A stretch of 64,000 nt of DNA from the NCBI GenBank assembly GCA_964035545.1, contig OZ037767.1:11885081-11949080 (forward strand). Reading direction: 5' to 3'. This stretch comes from Bugula neritina. Lineage: Eukaryota > Bryozoa > Gymnolaemata > Cheilostomatida > Bugulidae. The notes below the pieces were generated by a model, which saw only the letters and a list, made by a program, of their open reading frames with translations, ran no database searches and was not told where the DNA came from. Of the stretch, positions 27,301 to 39,178 are shown one piece after another (the stretch's first letter is position 1; every line of letters begins with the position of its first letter). The position numbers and the translations under genes are program-made.

Positions 27301-30300
27301 TTTGGGCACACAGGATACTGTTTTTCACTAAATAATTTATCAAGAAACTTAATAAAGTCTAAACGGCACCTTCTTTGATCAAAACCGTCCACAATAAAAT
27401 CCTCGATTTTACTATCTATTTTAAATTTGTTTTCAGGTCTAATATTTTCTTGCGGTCGACTTAATGGAATTCTTCCTGATCCAGTACTGGAAAATTGATT
27501 TTCAATACCTACATAACAAGTCCATTCTGAGTTTACTAGATTGGTTAAATAACTACTTTTAGGGCACACATCGGGGCGTGATTGTGAAACCGAGTCTAGG
27601 GGCATGCCAGGTACTAACTGCAGAGTATGTGAGCTCATACCTGAAGAGTCTGTCTGGGCATCAGAGTCACTGTCAGCACTGTCTGCCAAGTCTCCTGGTG
27701 TCTGTAAACAAAGTGCTGACATTTGAGTTACCAGCATTACGACCACACCAAAATCTTAAATTAGTCTTACATGATAATAAAAAGTATATAATATACATGT
27801 GACTAACACGTTCATCCCAAGTACTGCCTATCCAGTAAGCAGATGATTTGACTGAACTAAAGCCTAAGCCATGACCAAAAAAGCTGCCAAATTCTGTAAA
27901 ACAATCATGATATAAAACTCGCTTTAAACTAAGTTTAAAGACAGCCAGCCCCCTGTCAACCACAAATACGATACAGAGTGGCAGTTAATCATCACAGGTC
28001 AAAGCAAATTAAACTATTCAGCATACCACAGTATCTGTGGTCGGTGGGAACTCAGAAGCCTCTGGTTTCTTTGTCTCAGGAACAGCGTCAGCTTCTGGTA
28101 CGGTATTCATATGTGGTAACGTGCTGACTGGCTCACTAGGTATATCATCCGATGACTTCTCATTGGTCGGAGGACTTGGATCTGGCAATATTACAAAATA
28201 AATCAGTTAAAGGATTGCTCTATCTTGTCTAATAAATGGCCATTTAGGTCAAACACACATAATATTGTGTTTTTCTAAGCATGCATTGACAAAAAGCATT
28301 TGACCAAAGGTAGAAAAAGTTAGTTGAAGTTGAGGGTGTAGATTGGTAACAGCCAAAACGCCGATTTTGAAATGAGTTGGGAAATGTGACGTAACAGCGC
28401 CAGCATTCCTGCTGATCACGTGACTATACAAATGAATAACTATAGAAATATGACTGTGAGATGTGATCTTTCAGCTCGTAATTTGTATATTTATAGAAGT
28501 GCAAATGTGAATTATCTCAATCTATAGTTTTTTGACATGTTAAATAACATGTATGTGATAACATTAGGCCATATTTTGCTTGTAAACATAGAAAAAAGCA
28601 TTGCAAAAACATGCATTCTTTAGGATGAATGCCTGCGATCGATCTAAACTAGGTCAGATTGTGCAATATTACGGGCGCACCAAAGCTGACCTATATAGCG
28701 CGCTTTAACTGCTTGAGCGTTATTGATTGATGTTGCGCTTAGCAACCTTGAATACTAGCGTTATAGTTAGCACGTGCAGCATAGTTACTGGCGTTCACAC
28801 GTCACGTATTAGGCTATTCCTTTTCATGGCTGAAAATTTTACCTCCCTAAAAATTGGAATTTTGAAAAGCTGTTTTCTAGGCATATATCCCTTTGCAAAG
28901 TCACAATTGTTTGCATACACATTAGATTATAGTTCATAATTATAATGTGATTGTAATAAACTAAGATAGAGCAATCCTTTAAAGACACCAACTGCCTGTG
29001 TATACCTTGGTGAGCCTCATGGCGAGATAGTAAAATACAACTGAGATGGTTGATACCATGCTTTAGAAATAATTAAAATATAATTAGTTTAAGGTTTCAA
29101 ATTTTAGTAATTCACATAGATTTAGCAGCTTTGATTATAGCTTAGGATTATAGTATGAGAGCTGCAGCAGAATAATTTATAAAGAACATGAATTTAATAA
29201 TTATGACTTGTTTTACTGAATTGAACATACCTTCAGTATTAGCAGGATCTGAACTAGCTTTCGGTACAGTTGTATCAACACCCTGCAGACATAGAGCAAC
29301 ACATTACATTACATGTTAGTATCGAAACACTTTCATAAAAATATGTATTTATGAACTACAGGCTACTGCAGATATTTTATGCTTCAGTCAGCCTAATTAG
29401 TACTTAATCCGAAAATAATCTATTCCATAGACTAGGAGATTTATAAATGACAGTATGTAAAATTCAGTACAGCTATAATAGACAACACAATAGAAAGCAA
29501 GGATTTTGCCATAAACAAATAAAACTTATTTTACCACTGCTGACTTCACATTAATATAAAACACCTACTGGTTCTTCAACAGTAATTGGCTGGTTAGCAT
29601 ATACTTCCAGTTCTTTCACCAAGTTCTTCGGAAATAACCCTTGGGCCACAGGCTAAAACAATTTGGTGAAGACCATAGAATGTAACAAAAATAATTCTAA
29701 GCTGTCTTTCTAATTTACATGCTAACCGCAAATTTTTATTCTCAATGAGAAATACCAACATGTTACCAAAACCTTAAATAGCATATATTGTATAAGCACT
29801 AGTTATAATAAAAGCATTAAATGCAACTGAAAAATATGCAATAAAATACCTTACCTTGACTCCCACCACTTCTCCATACCACAGTTTGTTGAAGGGAGGG
29901 GAGAGGTAGTGGCTAAACACATTTATCTTTTCATGCCTGTAGAAGGTGAGGTAGCCTGGTTTAGTGGCAGTGTAATCCTCATTTGCTTTGACAAGGCTAA
30001 TGGGCTCTAAAATACAGCACAGAAAAACACAACTAAGTAGCCGATATCCTTGATAATTCAAGCAATATAAAAAGAGTGGCATGGGTAAATGGGTGTTGCA
30101 CTAAAAACAACCATCATTTGGGGTATAGCCACATATTTAAAGGTAGAGACAGAATGTAGTTTATCAACAAGAACAGTTCTAGTCTACTGCTATATTCCAA
30201 GAAGTGGTCTATGAAAAAAATAATCACCTTAAAAACTCAAACTATGAACTCATGCTACACAAAATGTACATTCTTTGCCCAGAAAAATGATTTAATTTTC

Positions 30301-31499
30301 CCCTATTTAACAAAAGTATTACAAATAAAAATAAACGATTCAAAATCATAATAATATTGGCAACAATTTGATTACTAAAATAGATTGCTATCACCATGAA
30401 TGTAGTGGCTGGTGAGATGTTTGTGACAAAAATTGAACAGAAAAACCTTTAAAAAACTAATAAATTACAATCCTAAATCATAGTAGACTGATGTTAAATC
30501 AATATTTATAAAATTTGATAATCATAATGATGATAAAAAGAAATCAATAAATGAATAATCATAATGATGATTATTAAAAATAAAATACCTAATCTAATAA
30601 TTGAAATCAATTAACATAAAATACTATAAAATTAATTCAAACCTTTACTTTTAGAATTAGTGAAGTACGCTAACTCTAAGTTGAATGGAAACCATCACCA
30701 GATAACTCAATTATCAATTAGTGAACATATTTAGTATAAGTATTACTACTACTTTTAATATTAGTATTAGTATTACTATTAGTATTAGTGTAAGTATTAA
30801 ATTATAACCGATTAATTTACCTGAATTTTTACTGAAAATAGTACTTAAAAAAACTAGAAATGTAGAACTCATGAGAAGTAGAGCTACCACTAGAAGTGCA
30901 ACAAACTGAAAATTAAACACAGTATAAATAACTACAAGTATAAGTATTAGTATAAGACTGACTGAGAAATAATCACAATGAGTATGACTGTATCAGTATG
31001 AGTAACTCAAACTGTAATACTGATAATAATAGTATCAGTATGACTATTGCAGTAATACTATTATTATTAGTATTGCTATCAGTATGAGCATGACTATGAG
31101 TATGAGTATAAGTATCAATATTATTATTACTATTAGTATTACTATTAGTATTACTATTACTATTAGTATTAGACTATTACTATTATTTAACATAATGATA
31201 ATAATAACCATAATGTTAACAGTATTAACATTACCATTATGATTATGGTTATCATTATCATTATGTTATTATTGTCATTACGAACTTGCTAATATAAACT
31301 CAAACTTAACTTTAAACGATCAATTATGATCATTTAATACTGATAGTGAAAGCTTACTTGAGCACTCCTTGTTTGCACACGCCTTCAGCTTTACGTTAGA
31401 ACCGCTTAGAGTATCCGTAGGCAAAGGTTGTGCATGAACAGCAACTGTGAACCCCAAAAAGAGCAAAGGTATGATAATATGTCGACCAATAATTTGCAT
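12373..31499 (-). CDS. MIA3: TANGO1/MIA3, ER exit site cargo receptor
   Basis: TANGO1 loads bulky cargo such as collagens and lipoproteins into COPII carriers. Coding exons, 5' to 3': 31499-31358, 30006-29855, 29652-29569, 29282-29231, 28181-28027, 27701-26672, 26378-26272, 25991-25955, 23223-20714, 20626-20504, 20367-20193, 19449-19325, 19117-18986, 17973-17818, 17315-17134, 16747-16546, 16410-16320, 15803-15665, 15139-14947, 13726-13579, 13206-13101, 12874-12373. All junctions keep phase: 6543 nt, 2180 aa (human 1907). Domains: signal peptide 1 to about 24; MIA-type SH3 about 36-118 (ACANKECS, EDYTAT, LWYGEV, GLFPKNLV); acidic lumenal region about 127-1450; membrane helix about 1487-1512 (exon 11); coiled coils about 1523-1978; Pro/Gln/Met-rich tail to 2180. 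The tail is short, with few PPP motifs for Sec23 binding. The 837-codon exon 9 appears cysteine-free and rich in E, K, D, S, N and Q. Confidence 0.9.
13790..14060. repeat. 25-bp tandem repeat in a TANGO1 intron
   Basis: About eleven copies of a 25-bp unit close to TAGTCTGAGACACATACACT plus CACTG, with GATACATAGA variants at the left end, lie in the intron between the exons at 15139-14947 and 13726-13579. Confidence 0.9.
16085..16150 (-). mobile_element. hAT-type transposon end (fragment)
   Basis: On the minus strand this reads CAGGGCTGTCCAACAGGCGA, then CCCCAAGGCCGGATGTGG. That strongly resembles the CAGGGGTGTCCAA and GGCCGCATG-type termini of hAT-family elements. The opposite end was not found; a G-rich and C-rich tract around 16000-16030 may be internal. 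It lies in a TANGO1 intron. Confidence 0.55.
16474..16520. repeat. GT-rich microsatellite
   Basis: A short GTGTGCG/GTGTGTGAGTGAGTG tract next to the 3' side of the TANGO1 exon at 16747-16546. Confidence 0.6.
18590..18860. repeat. AT-rich higher-order tandem repeat
   Basis: About 32-bp units of the type AACTACACAGATATTATATA plus GATACTTTATAG alternate with AACTCACATATATTATATAG units, giving a repeat period of about 64 bp between roughly 18700 and 18840. It is intronic in TANGO1. Confidence 0.8.
23878..23932 (-). CDS. MIA3: Alternative first coding exon of TANGO1 with its own signal peptide
   Basis: Within the intron upstream of the large acidic exon, the minus strand has ATG at 23932-23930 followed by MIIKLHLTFLIFILALGA, an almost ideal signal peptide: basic residue, hydrophobic core and small residues at the cut site. 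It ends exactly at a consensus donor GTGAGT. The exon is 55 nt (phase 1), and the acceptor before 23223 needs phase 1, so it joins in frame to give LGAHGEDAEQ. The product would be about 1612 aa, entering the ER with the acidic lumenal region, membrane helix, coiled coils and tail but without the SH3 domain and the first lumenal part. It may be an alternative promoter exon. This is inferred from splice phase and peptide character; no transcript was seen. Confidence 0.6.
28211..28978 (+). mobile_element. Non-autonomous TTAA-target transposon, copy 1
   Basis: A 768-bp element has a perfect 16-bp terminal inverted repeat AGGATTGCTCTATCTT and a TTAA on each side (28207-28210 and 28979-28982). TTAA duplication is typical of piggyBac and Kolobok elements. 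A second, inverted copy occupies 60847-62883. The small open frames inside (28249-28431 on minus, 28727-28939 on plus) recur in the other copy because the DNA is duplicated; they have no known domain. This copy sits in a TANGO1 intron. Confidence 0.8.
30720..31275. repeat. TTACTATTAG-type simple repeats and AT hairpin
   Basis: Irregular runs of TAGTATTAC/TACTATTAG units occupy much of TANGO1 intron 1. They are followed by an inverted repeat at 31188-31268, where TAACATAATGATAATAATAA on the left is largely complementary to the right arm ending ATCATTATCATTATGTTA. Related simple repeats occur at 800-1270. Confidence 0.75.
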
Positions 31500-32824
31500 G
31501 TTTAAGGATGCGTTTCAATTTTTTTACAAAGCTCTACAACATCTAACTAAAACATCAAAACAAAGGTAGATACTAGATAGACACAAGGCTAGTGACAAGG
31601 TGTTTTTTAATACAGACACGTCACTAGATGGAGAAACTTTGATAGTAGTGCTTTGTGATTAGCGAGTAAATCAATTTTCATTTGCCATGTTCTTCTTTTT
31701 CTTAGACGACAGTTTATTGGCTAGGATTTAATCACTGCAGCCCAATCAAATCATCCTTTACTGTAATACCGTTGACCTCAGCCGAACCTCGTGTTACTGC
31801 GTAGTTTGAGAAGACAACTTCTGGTTATTTCCATCGAGCGCAACATCTATTACAATCATGATGTAATGTTTTGCGTGTGATGAATAAAACTACAAGTTAT
31901 CTTCTCAAACTACAATGATTGCACTTCTTACAAGAAAAAATCCTAAATTTGTTCAGTGACAAATCTATAAATTACAAAAAAAAAATATAGTGTTCTAGTC
32001 TTGCTAGTTAGTACAAGTGTGGATTATTAGTGTGCGTTTGCAATACTAGAACATAACTCTTATAAATAGGTTTGAGGGAGAGAACCAAGTATCCGTTGTA
32101 GTGGAACAGATGTATTTGTAACACTAATTACAAAAGGAAACTACATCGAGGAAAAAAGTAACAACAAGATAGAGATTTATGCACTAATGAGCTTTGTACT
32201 AAGTCCAAGAGCGAGGTGAGTCTGGGCGCCCGGAAGGTCTTCCTTACAAGGGCAGGCTGGGCTGTGATTGAGCGGTAGGTACCCTGCGCCACTATCTGCA
32301 GAGAGTGCGACATTTCACAGAGTAGCTCCGGCAGAATAACGGAATGTCCATAATACATTTATAACAATGATATATTTGTGCTTGTGCATGGACGTGGTTT
32401 TATTAGCGCCTAATGGAAGGGGGATAACACAGCTTGTTCCTCGGCCATCACAATAGTAGATGGTTAAGTGCTGAAGCTAGTTGAACTTATTAGTAAATTG
32501 GTAGGACCTACAACAGTTTATATACAAATTATATATGCAAATTGGCAGGAAATAAGTTTTTGGTATGAATTTCAATTCCTATTTTTGCCAGCTGTTGGAG
32601 CTAACTTAAGACTTGAACATAGGGGTAACGGGGGGGGGGGGGGGGGGGGGGCACAACGGGCCGAATTTTGCATTTTTTTTGTTCTCATTCATCCATTTTT
32701 CAAGTTACTAGTTCAATAATCTCTAGTCTTAATGCTGCATCTGTTGTCTATTACAAGTATCAGTTTGTTGTTTCTATCTCTCTCACAACTTTTAGAATAA
32801 TGAAATTTTCATGACGAAAAAATC

Positions 32825-32860
32825 GGCCCATTGTGCCCCGGTACCGGGGTACAACGGGCC
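32825..32860. repeat. 36-bp GC-rich imperfect palindrome
   Basis: The sequence is centred on CCCCGGTACCGGGG and flanked by GGCCCATTGTG on the left and TACAACGGGCC on the right, with two mismatched pairs. The motif CACAACGGGCC also follows the 22-G run at 32651, so the two are probably parts of one repeat element. Confidence 0.7.
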
Positions 32861-33389
32861 ACTGGGTGGGACACAACAAATATATTGAAACTTTGCGGAT
32901 TTTTTGCATTTGATCTTTATTTATTTAATATTGCAAATAATTAAAAATAATGAAAATGGTATACCGGAGCTGCACATACATAATTATAGTTTTGTAAATT
33001 AACAAATGACTATGTATACATAAGCTTTTGCTACAGCTATTTAAAAGTTTAATCCTTCAATCTAATAGACATTGAATAACTCCCAAGTACAGCCTATAAA
33101 AACTCAATCAACTATTTAGTAGGAATATTAATTTTTCAAAGAGAATCGTGTGTTAGCAGCATGTATTGTGTGAAGCTGTAAATATATAACATGACAATAT
33201 GACTAAACAGAGAAAAGCTGGAGGATTATATGACTATGATTGTAGCTGTGGGTATTATGTGAAATCTAAACATTGGAGAACAAAATTACTTTGTCCAAAC
33301 TTTGGGGTAAGCGCTGTGTAAAATAGGTACTGAGTATGCTATATTTGCTAAATTTATTAAGATTCATTTCAAATCTAAGTTGACTGGAT

Positions 33390-33480
33390 GCTTTTGTATT
33401 CTCAATAGCCTTTACTGGAAATTGAACTCATGACCAGCACTCTAACCCCCTAGGGCCTAGAATAACACTGCTCCCTAAAA
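33390..33480 (-). repeat. SINE head fragment
   Basis: On the minus strand GGGGTTAGAGTGCTGGTCAT is followed by a B-box-like GAGTTCAATTTCC and AAAGCATCCA, matching the tRNA-derived head and start of the body of the SINE at 2325-2545. Confidence 0.55.
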
Positions 33481-34328
33481 GTATATTAACTTATTGCATA
33501 CAACAATAGTTATACCAGTAAATCATAAAAAGACCTTGATAGTAATATAACATCTCAGCATAGTATAAAACAATCTTGATGGTAATATGACGGTACAGTA
33601 ACACTAATTTTTATGCTGAGCAAGAATTTCTCTTATATGTATCTCATATTATGTATTCAAAGGTTGGTTTAACTTAGTAGTATGCAGGTAGCTTTTGTAT
33701 ATAATATAATTTCATATTGTTATTAATAAATACCCTTTTCAGTTTAAGTGATATGAGTATTTTATTGATCGATGATTTCTAAGAATTTACTCTTTTTTGC
33801 CCAGAAAGTGTTCAATCATGCAGCTTAGTCCAAATAGTTGTATACACATAATGAGATATTATACTATCTATGTGCACATACAAGCCATTGGTAATTTTTA
33901 AGTTTGATTAATAGCTTTTCAACAACAATTTTACTTCAAAATAAAATTCAAATGACTATATTAATAGTATTGCTTATTATTTTATTTTATGGAATTCCAG
34001 CATTATATTTGATACTTCAAATATAAGGAAGACTTCTGACAAAAAAAGTATAGCCTAGTATAACTTAAATCAGTATTATTAAACTTAATATGCAATTCAA
34101 CCACATTATTTAATAGTTGCAGCCATAACAACATTTTGGTAGTTGTTCAATCGATTTTGTTTTCTATTTCAAACAAGTTCGTTTATCGAAACATCATTTT
34201 GCTAAAATTTGTTCAAGTCAGAAACCTCTTGAAATAACATCTTTTTAAATTTTTCATAAAAATTAAGTTTTAGATACAGATTAGATGAACTACACAATCA
34301 GTCAACCAGTTTAATTATTTCTGTATAG

Positions 34329-35485
34329 AAACAGACCTGGTCTCAATGCGAGAGTGTGAAAACGAAAAAGAAGCGCATTCTCAGCTAGGAGAAAGTATTT
34401 CACAACTGAATATTGAAATTGATGACCTAAAAATTAGGGCAGAGATCGAGGAAAAAGATATAAAAAAGAGGCACGGGAATGATGTGGAGCAGAGAGAAAA
34501 AGCATTGAAAAAGCACAGAAAGCAAGTACAGAAAAAAGAGCTGGGATTGGTCAGTAAATATGTGACAGCAGAAAAAGCGTGGGTAGAGCACCGAGATAGT
34601 TTGCTAGCAAAATTATAAAGAAAATTTAATATTAAAGCAACTAAAACAACAGTAAGTATAATTCTTCTGTCTTTCTTTTGCTATATTTTCCGTTCAAGGA
34701 AGATTGACTTGATTTATTGTTTATTTATATGCGACTTTGTCTTATGTTGTTGAAAAGTATACTTGCATTGTTCACAATCAAAACAGTAGGTTCTGATTAA
34801 ATCATTAGAAGTTTGTAGCTACATAAATGCCTAAGCGATAAATAAACTTACATAGAAACAAGTTATGATACCTTTTTGATCAAATTAATTTCATAATTTA
34901 GACCCCACATTTTGCTACTAGCGCCCTAGAAGACTGCAAACAATTTGGCAGGATGTCTCTAAATCAACTCAATGATGTTTTATTAAAACTGAAGAGAGAG
35001 AGATCCTTGAGCTCAAAGAAAAGGGCGAAATCAAAGTCGATCAGTGAAATAAACACACAGCACCTACAATGTTAAATGGAATTTATTGAAGTGAAAATTG
35101 AAACAATCGCCATCATGTTAAACAATATTCATGCAACTCAGTTATTGAGTTTGAGAGATGAATTTGAAATTAAAGCTAAAAGCTGAACTAGTTGTAAACC
35201 AGCAAAGGAATCATATTGAAAGCAACTTCACTGCATACAAAGTGAATCTTGACAAGATAAGAATGCAAGTGGAGGATTTTCATACTGATGCTATGTCTGC
35301 GGAGATAGCAGAACAAATGCAGAGTAAAAAGACTAAAGTTCAAATGGTAATGCTTCAGCTAAAGAAGGTAGAAGCACTAAAAATTGAAATCGACATAGAC
35401 TTCCAGAAATGTGTTTTAGCAAAAGACAAAGATATTGCTTGAGTGAGAGAAATATTGCATAAAAAGTTAGAAAGCAAACATAATA
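34329..35485 (+). pseudogene. Broken coiled-coil gene, interrupted by a transposon
   Basis: Three plus-strand stretches encode charged, heptad-like helices: 34346-34618 (ending VEHRDSLLAKL), about 34925-35075 (SLNQLNDVLLKLKRERSLSS) and 35050-35442 (LVVNQQRNHIESNFTAYK then LKKVEALKIEID). They are in different frames with stops between. At about 35190 the frame of LSLRDEFEIKAKS shifts to that of AELVVNQQRNH, and a TGA follows AKDKDIA. The spacing of IES, LDKI, VEDFH and EQMQSKK resembles the coiled-coil part of TRIM-like proteins, but no RING or B-box is seen, so this is only a suggestion. A 3.7-kb transposon begins at 35486. Across it the coil frame continues as KLESKHN then RQLETDRG at 39183, so the insertion split this gene or its remnant. 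Confidence 0.5.
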
Positions 35486-38400
35486 GGGTCATTCCACGTC
35501 AACTCAACCGATGGCCCACGCCTTTGCGTCTCAGATTTTGTTCATATTTACACCAAATGGACCTACACATGTCTTGAGTACTATTCTTGAATATTTCTGG
35601 CCTGACACAAAAACTTTTTGAGAAATGACTATTTTCATGAACAAAGGTTGGGAAAAATTTTGAGGAAAATTTGCGATTTTTACTTTTAGACCAATTTGTA
35701 AACGTCCATATCTCAATCATTTTTTTAGACTGAGCTTTAAAATTTGGTGTGTGATTTGATAAAACCTATCAGTTTGCACTAGTAGTAACACATACTGCAG
35801 AATACTTTGTGTGCATATATGCTAAGCCATTGAATATTGGCAAATTTTTGTGAATTTTGAAAAACTTCGAATATTTGCCACATCACAAAAGGCGTTAATT
35901 TTTATTTTACTTCCATAAATTTTTATCCATAAATAGTTGATTATGGTGACTTTATACTCCTTAATTTGTGTAATTTTGAAAATAATATTTTCCGAGATAT
36001 AGACACCCAAAGTGAAGAAAATGTGAAAATTCGCCCAACTTCACAAGGATGTAACCCGATGTTTGAATATGTTAATATTTTTTAAACAAGCATTTTCTGT
36101 AACGTCATTTAGTGTATTTTGTAGATTCATAAATTTAAATGTCCTTATATTGTCCAAACTTAAAGTAAATCGCACGGAAAAATGGTATGTGTACGAAAAT
36201 CGGCAAAATGCAATTTTTCAATATAATATGTTGGGATCATACATTTTTTATCATTCATATTGTTCAAAATATCAAGTAGATACATATATGTTTCCTATAT
36301 ATGTCAAATCTACTGAAGATTATAATAAAATCTGATTTGTGTGTAATAGCATAAGAAAAATTCTGCCGATATGCATTATATGATATTCCCATTAAGTTTC
36401 AGGTAGCAATTGTTATTTCTGTGAGTGAATGGTGTGAAACAGCTGAGATTTTGCTGGAATCAAGTACATTAAGTAGCTGAAGCAAGGGTGGCTTAAAAAA
36501 CATGCCCAAATATAACACCATGGCCCTGAACACAATAGGCCTAATTAATTGAATGACGGTGGTGTTTAGTACATGCCGGAAATAATTGTGTCTTTTAAAA
36601 CAGACGTGCCTAAATATAGCAGAATGGCCCTAACCTCGCCCTAATTTGGTCAGTACTGGTTAAAGAATCAAGTAATTGGCCTCATGCCATGTCTAATGTT
36701 CATCCTGAAAAAATTTACAACTCTCTTTTTCATAACTGGAAACAATGGTCTTCCAACTTTAATATCAAAATTCCTTTTGCAGTCTTCTGGCTTGCTGTGC
36801 AAGGTAGTTGTTGGGTTTTTACATAAGCTGGAAAAGCTTTTCCCTAATACATGATAGCTTTTTACATATCATCTCAGCTATATTATGCTTTTCCATTTTC
36901 ATTATAGCTAATACACAAAAGCTAACTTTTTTACGACTATAAAGACCCAGCAGTTTTTCTCTTATCCAAACTTGCATTTCACACTTGTACTGGCAACTTG
37001 TAACTCATGAGATAACCTTTTTTTTACGGTGCTATTTCTTCAGTCTGCTACTATAATAAATATTTATTTCTCTAACTTAAAACACAATGATAATTGTTTA
37101 CTCCAAATTCTATAGATGTCTTATCAATGGTCCAGCTTTCTGGTGCCAATGTCAATAACTGGACCTTCTTTTGTCCCAAAGATACTTTCACCTTATTTAA
37201 GGAACATATTAATATGTTCAAATCTTTATGATTATTAGGCTTTATACAGGCATTTGTTGCTTCTGGGTGGAGTTCCTCTCTCTCTATACTTGCAACTGTG
37301 GCAACCTTTTTAGCAATGACCTCCTCCACTTGATTCTGTTTTTTCCCCATAGTTCACTTTACTGGAAGGGCTAATTTTTGGGGCTCTCCTGGTATAATTC
37401 TACTCTTTTGAACTGTAGAAACTGAGAGAAACTGTGCAATATTAATTGCTTTAAAAAAAGCTGAGCTCTCAGAATACTCTCAAGAAACTAAAAGTGATGC
37501 ATTTCTTGAAGTTGAGAAGGAAGCACAGACACTAAACACTGGAATGACAGAATTGGAAGCTTCTCCCGTGAAAGTTGCAAAATTAGCCCATCCAGTAAAG
37601 TGAGCTATAGGAAAAGAAAACAAAAGAAAGTTCAGGAGGTCATTACTGAAAAGGTAGAAACAGTCTTGGGTATAGATGAAGAAGAACTCCGCCCAGAAGC
37701 AGTATGAAGCGTAGTAATCATAAAGATTTGAAAAAATTAGTATGATCCTTGAATAAGGACGCGGAAGTTTTCTTGTGACTAGAGAGGGTCTAGTTATTGA
37801 CATTAGCATGAAAAGCTAGACCATCGATAGAACAGCCATAGAATTTGGAGCAAACAATTACCTGGCCCAGCAAGCCAGAAAACTGCAAAGGAAATTCTGT
37901 TTGAACTAGATGGTAAAGTTGGAAAACCATTCTCTCCACATTCAAAAGAAAAAGTTGTAGATTTTTTCAGGATGATGAATATTATTCTTAGCCTGGGCAA
38001 ATTGCTAACCTGATTAGGGTGAGGTTAGGACCATTCTGCTATATTTAGACAGGTCTGTTTCAAAAGCCACAATTGTTTTCAGCATGCATTAACCCCCTCG
38101 TTGACCTAATTCGGCCTATTGTATTCAGGACCCTGGTGTTATATTTGGGTATGCTTTTTGAAGCCTTCCTTGCCTCAGCTACTTAATGTACTTGATTCCA
38201 GCAAAATTTCAGTTGTTTCACACCATTCACTCACAGAAATAACAATTGTTACCTGAAACTTAATGGGAATATCATATAATGCATATCGGCAGAATTTTTC
38301 TTATGCTATTACACACAAATCAGATTTTATTATAATCTTCAGTAGATTTGACATATATAGGAGACATATATGTATCTACTTGACATTTTGAACAATATGA

Positions 38401-39178
38401 ATAATAAAAAATGTATGATCCCAACATATTATATTGAAAAATTGCATTTTGCCGATTTTCGTACACATACCATTTTTCCATGCAATTTATTTTAAGTTTG
38501 GACAATATAAGGACGTTTAAATTTATGAATCTACAAAATACACTAAATGACGTTACAGAAAATGCTTGTTTAAAAAATATTAACATATTCAAACATCGGG
38601 TTACATCCTTGTGAAGTTGGGCGAATTTTCACATTTTCTTCACTTTGGGTGTCTATATCTCGGAAAATATTATTTTCAAAATTACACAAATTAAGGAGTA
38701 TAAAGTCACCATAATCAACTATTTATGGATAAAAATTTATGGAAGTAAAATAAAAATTAACGCCTTTTGTGATGTGGCAAATATTCGAAGTTTTTCAAAA
38801 TTCACAAAAATTTGCCAATATTCAATGGCTTAGCATATATGCACACAAAGTATTTTGCAGTATGTGTTATTACTAGTGCAAATTGATAGGTGTTATCAAA
38901 TCACACACCAAATTTTAAGGCTCAGTCTAGAAAAATAATGGAGATATGGACGTTTACAAATTGGTCTAAAAGTAAAAATCGCAAATTTTCCTCAAAATTT
39001 TTCCCAACTTCTGTTCATAGAAATAGTCATTTCTCAAAAATTTTTTGCGTCAGGCCAGAAATATTCAAGAATAGTACTCAAGACATGTGTAGGTCCATTT
39101 GGTGTAAATATGAACAAAATCTGAGACGCAAAGGCGTGGGACTTTCTGAAATTTGGTTGATTTGACGCGGAATGACCC
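35486..39178. mobile_element. Palindromic DNA transposon with very long inverted arms
   Basis: The ends are GGGTCATTCCACGTCAACTC on the left and its near complement, ending GCGGAATGACCC, on the right, with AATA on both sides (35482-35485 and 39179-39182). The two arms match in inverted orientation almost to the centre (about 35486-37380 versus 37600-39178). The left arm has an extra segment of about 270 bp (36819-37090). Each arm carries a decayed copy of the same coding sequence reading outward from the centre: 37350-37072 on minus (GKKQNQVEEVIAKKV, then LAPESWTIDKTSIEFGVNNY) and about 37610-38000 on plus, where stops interrupt it. The PESWTI and FGVNNY pattern resembles a helix-turn-helix-like region of a repeated invertebrate transposon-encoded protein, but I cannot name the superfamily. 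Other open frames in the arms (36063-36335, 38320-38592, 35822-36010, 38645-38833) are mirror copies of each other. Confidence 0.8.

Larger units (their letters stand above)
31560..34328. other. Intergenic repeats upstream of TANGO1
   Basis: This should contain the TANGO1 promoter just above 31499, but no TATA element is obvious. It also has a minus-strand open frame at 32128-32358 without a recognisable domain, a run of 22 G at 32630-32651, a GC-rich palindrome at 32825-32860, and an inverted SINE head near 33390-33480. A 36-codon plus-strand open segment, 33199-33306, starts MTKQRKAGGLYDYD, has a CSCGYY motif and ends exactly at a GTAAGC donor. It could be a stray exon, but its phase does not lead into the coiled-coil frame downstream. 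Confidence 0.45.

Noticed and set aside
28727-28939. 70-codon open frame also present at 60886-61098
   Set aside because: The conservation is explained by the two copies of the same TTAA transposon. No domain, no splice context, and the frame is not needed to explain the similarity.
32128-32358. 76-codon minus-strand frame beginning MYYGHSVILPEL
   Set aside because: Composition is not obviously random, but I found no family resemblance, no splice signals and no neighbour to join, so I do not call it a gene.
36063-36335. 90-codon open frame mirrored at 38320-38592, and 62-codon frame mirrored at 35822-36010 and 38645-38833
   Set aside because: These are mirror copies within the arms of the palindromic transposon. 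They are AT-rich and without a recognisable motif, so duplication rather than protein selection explains the match.
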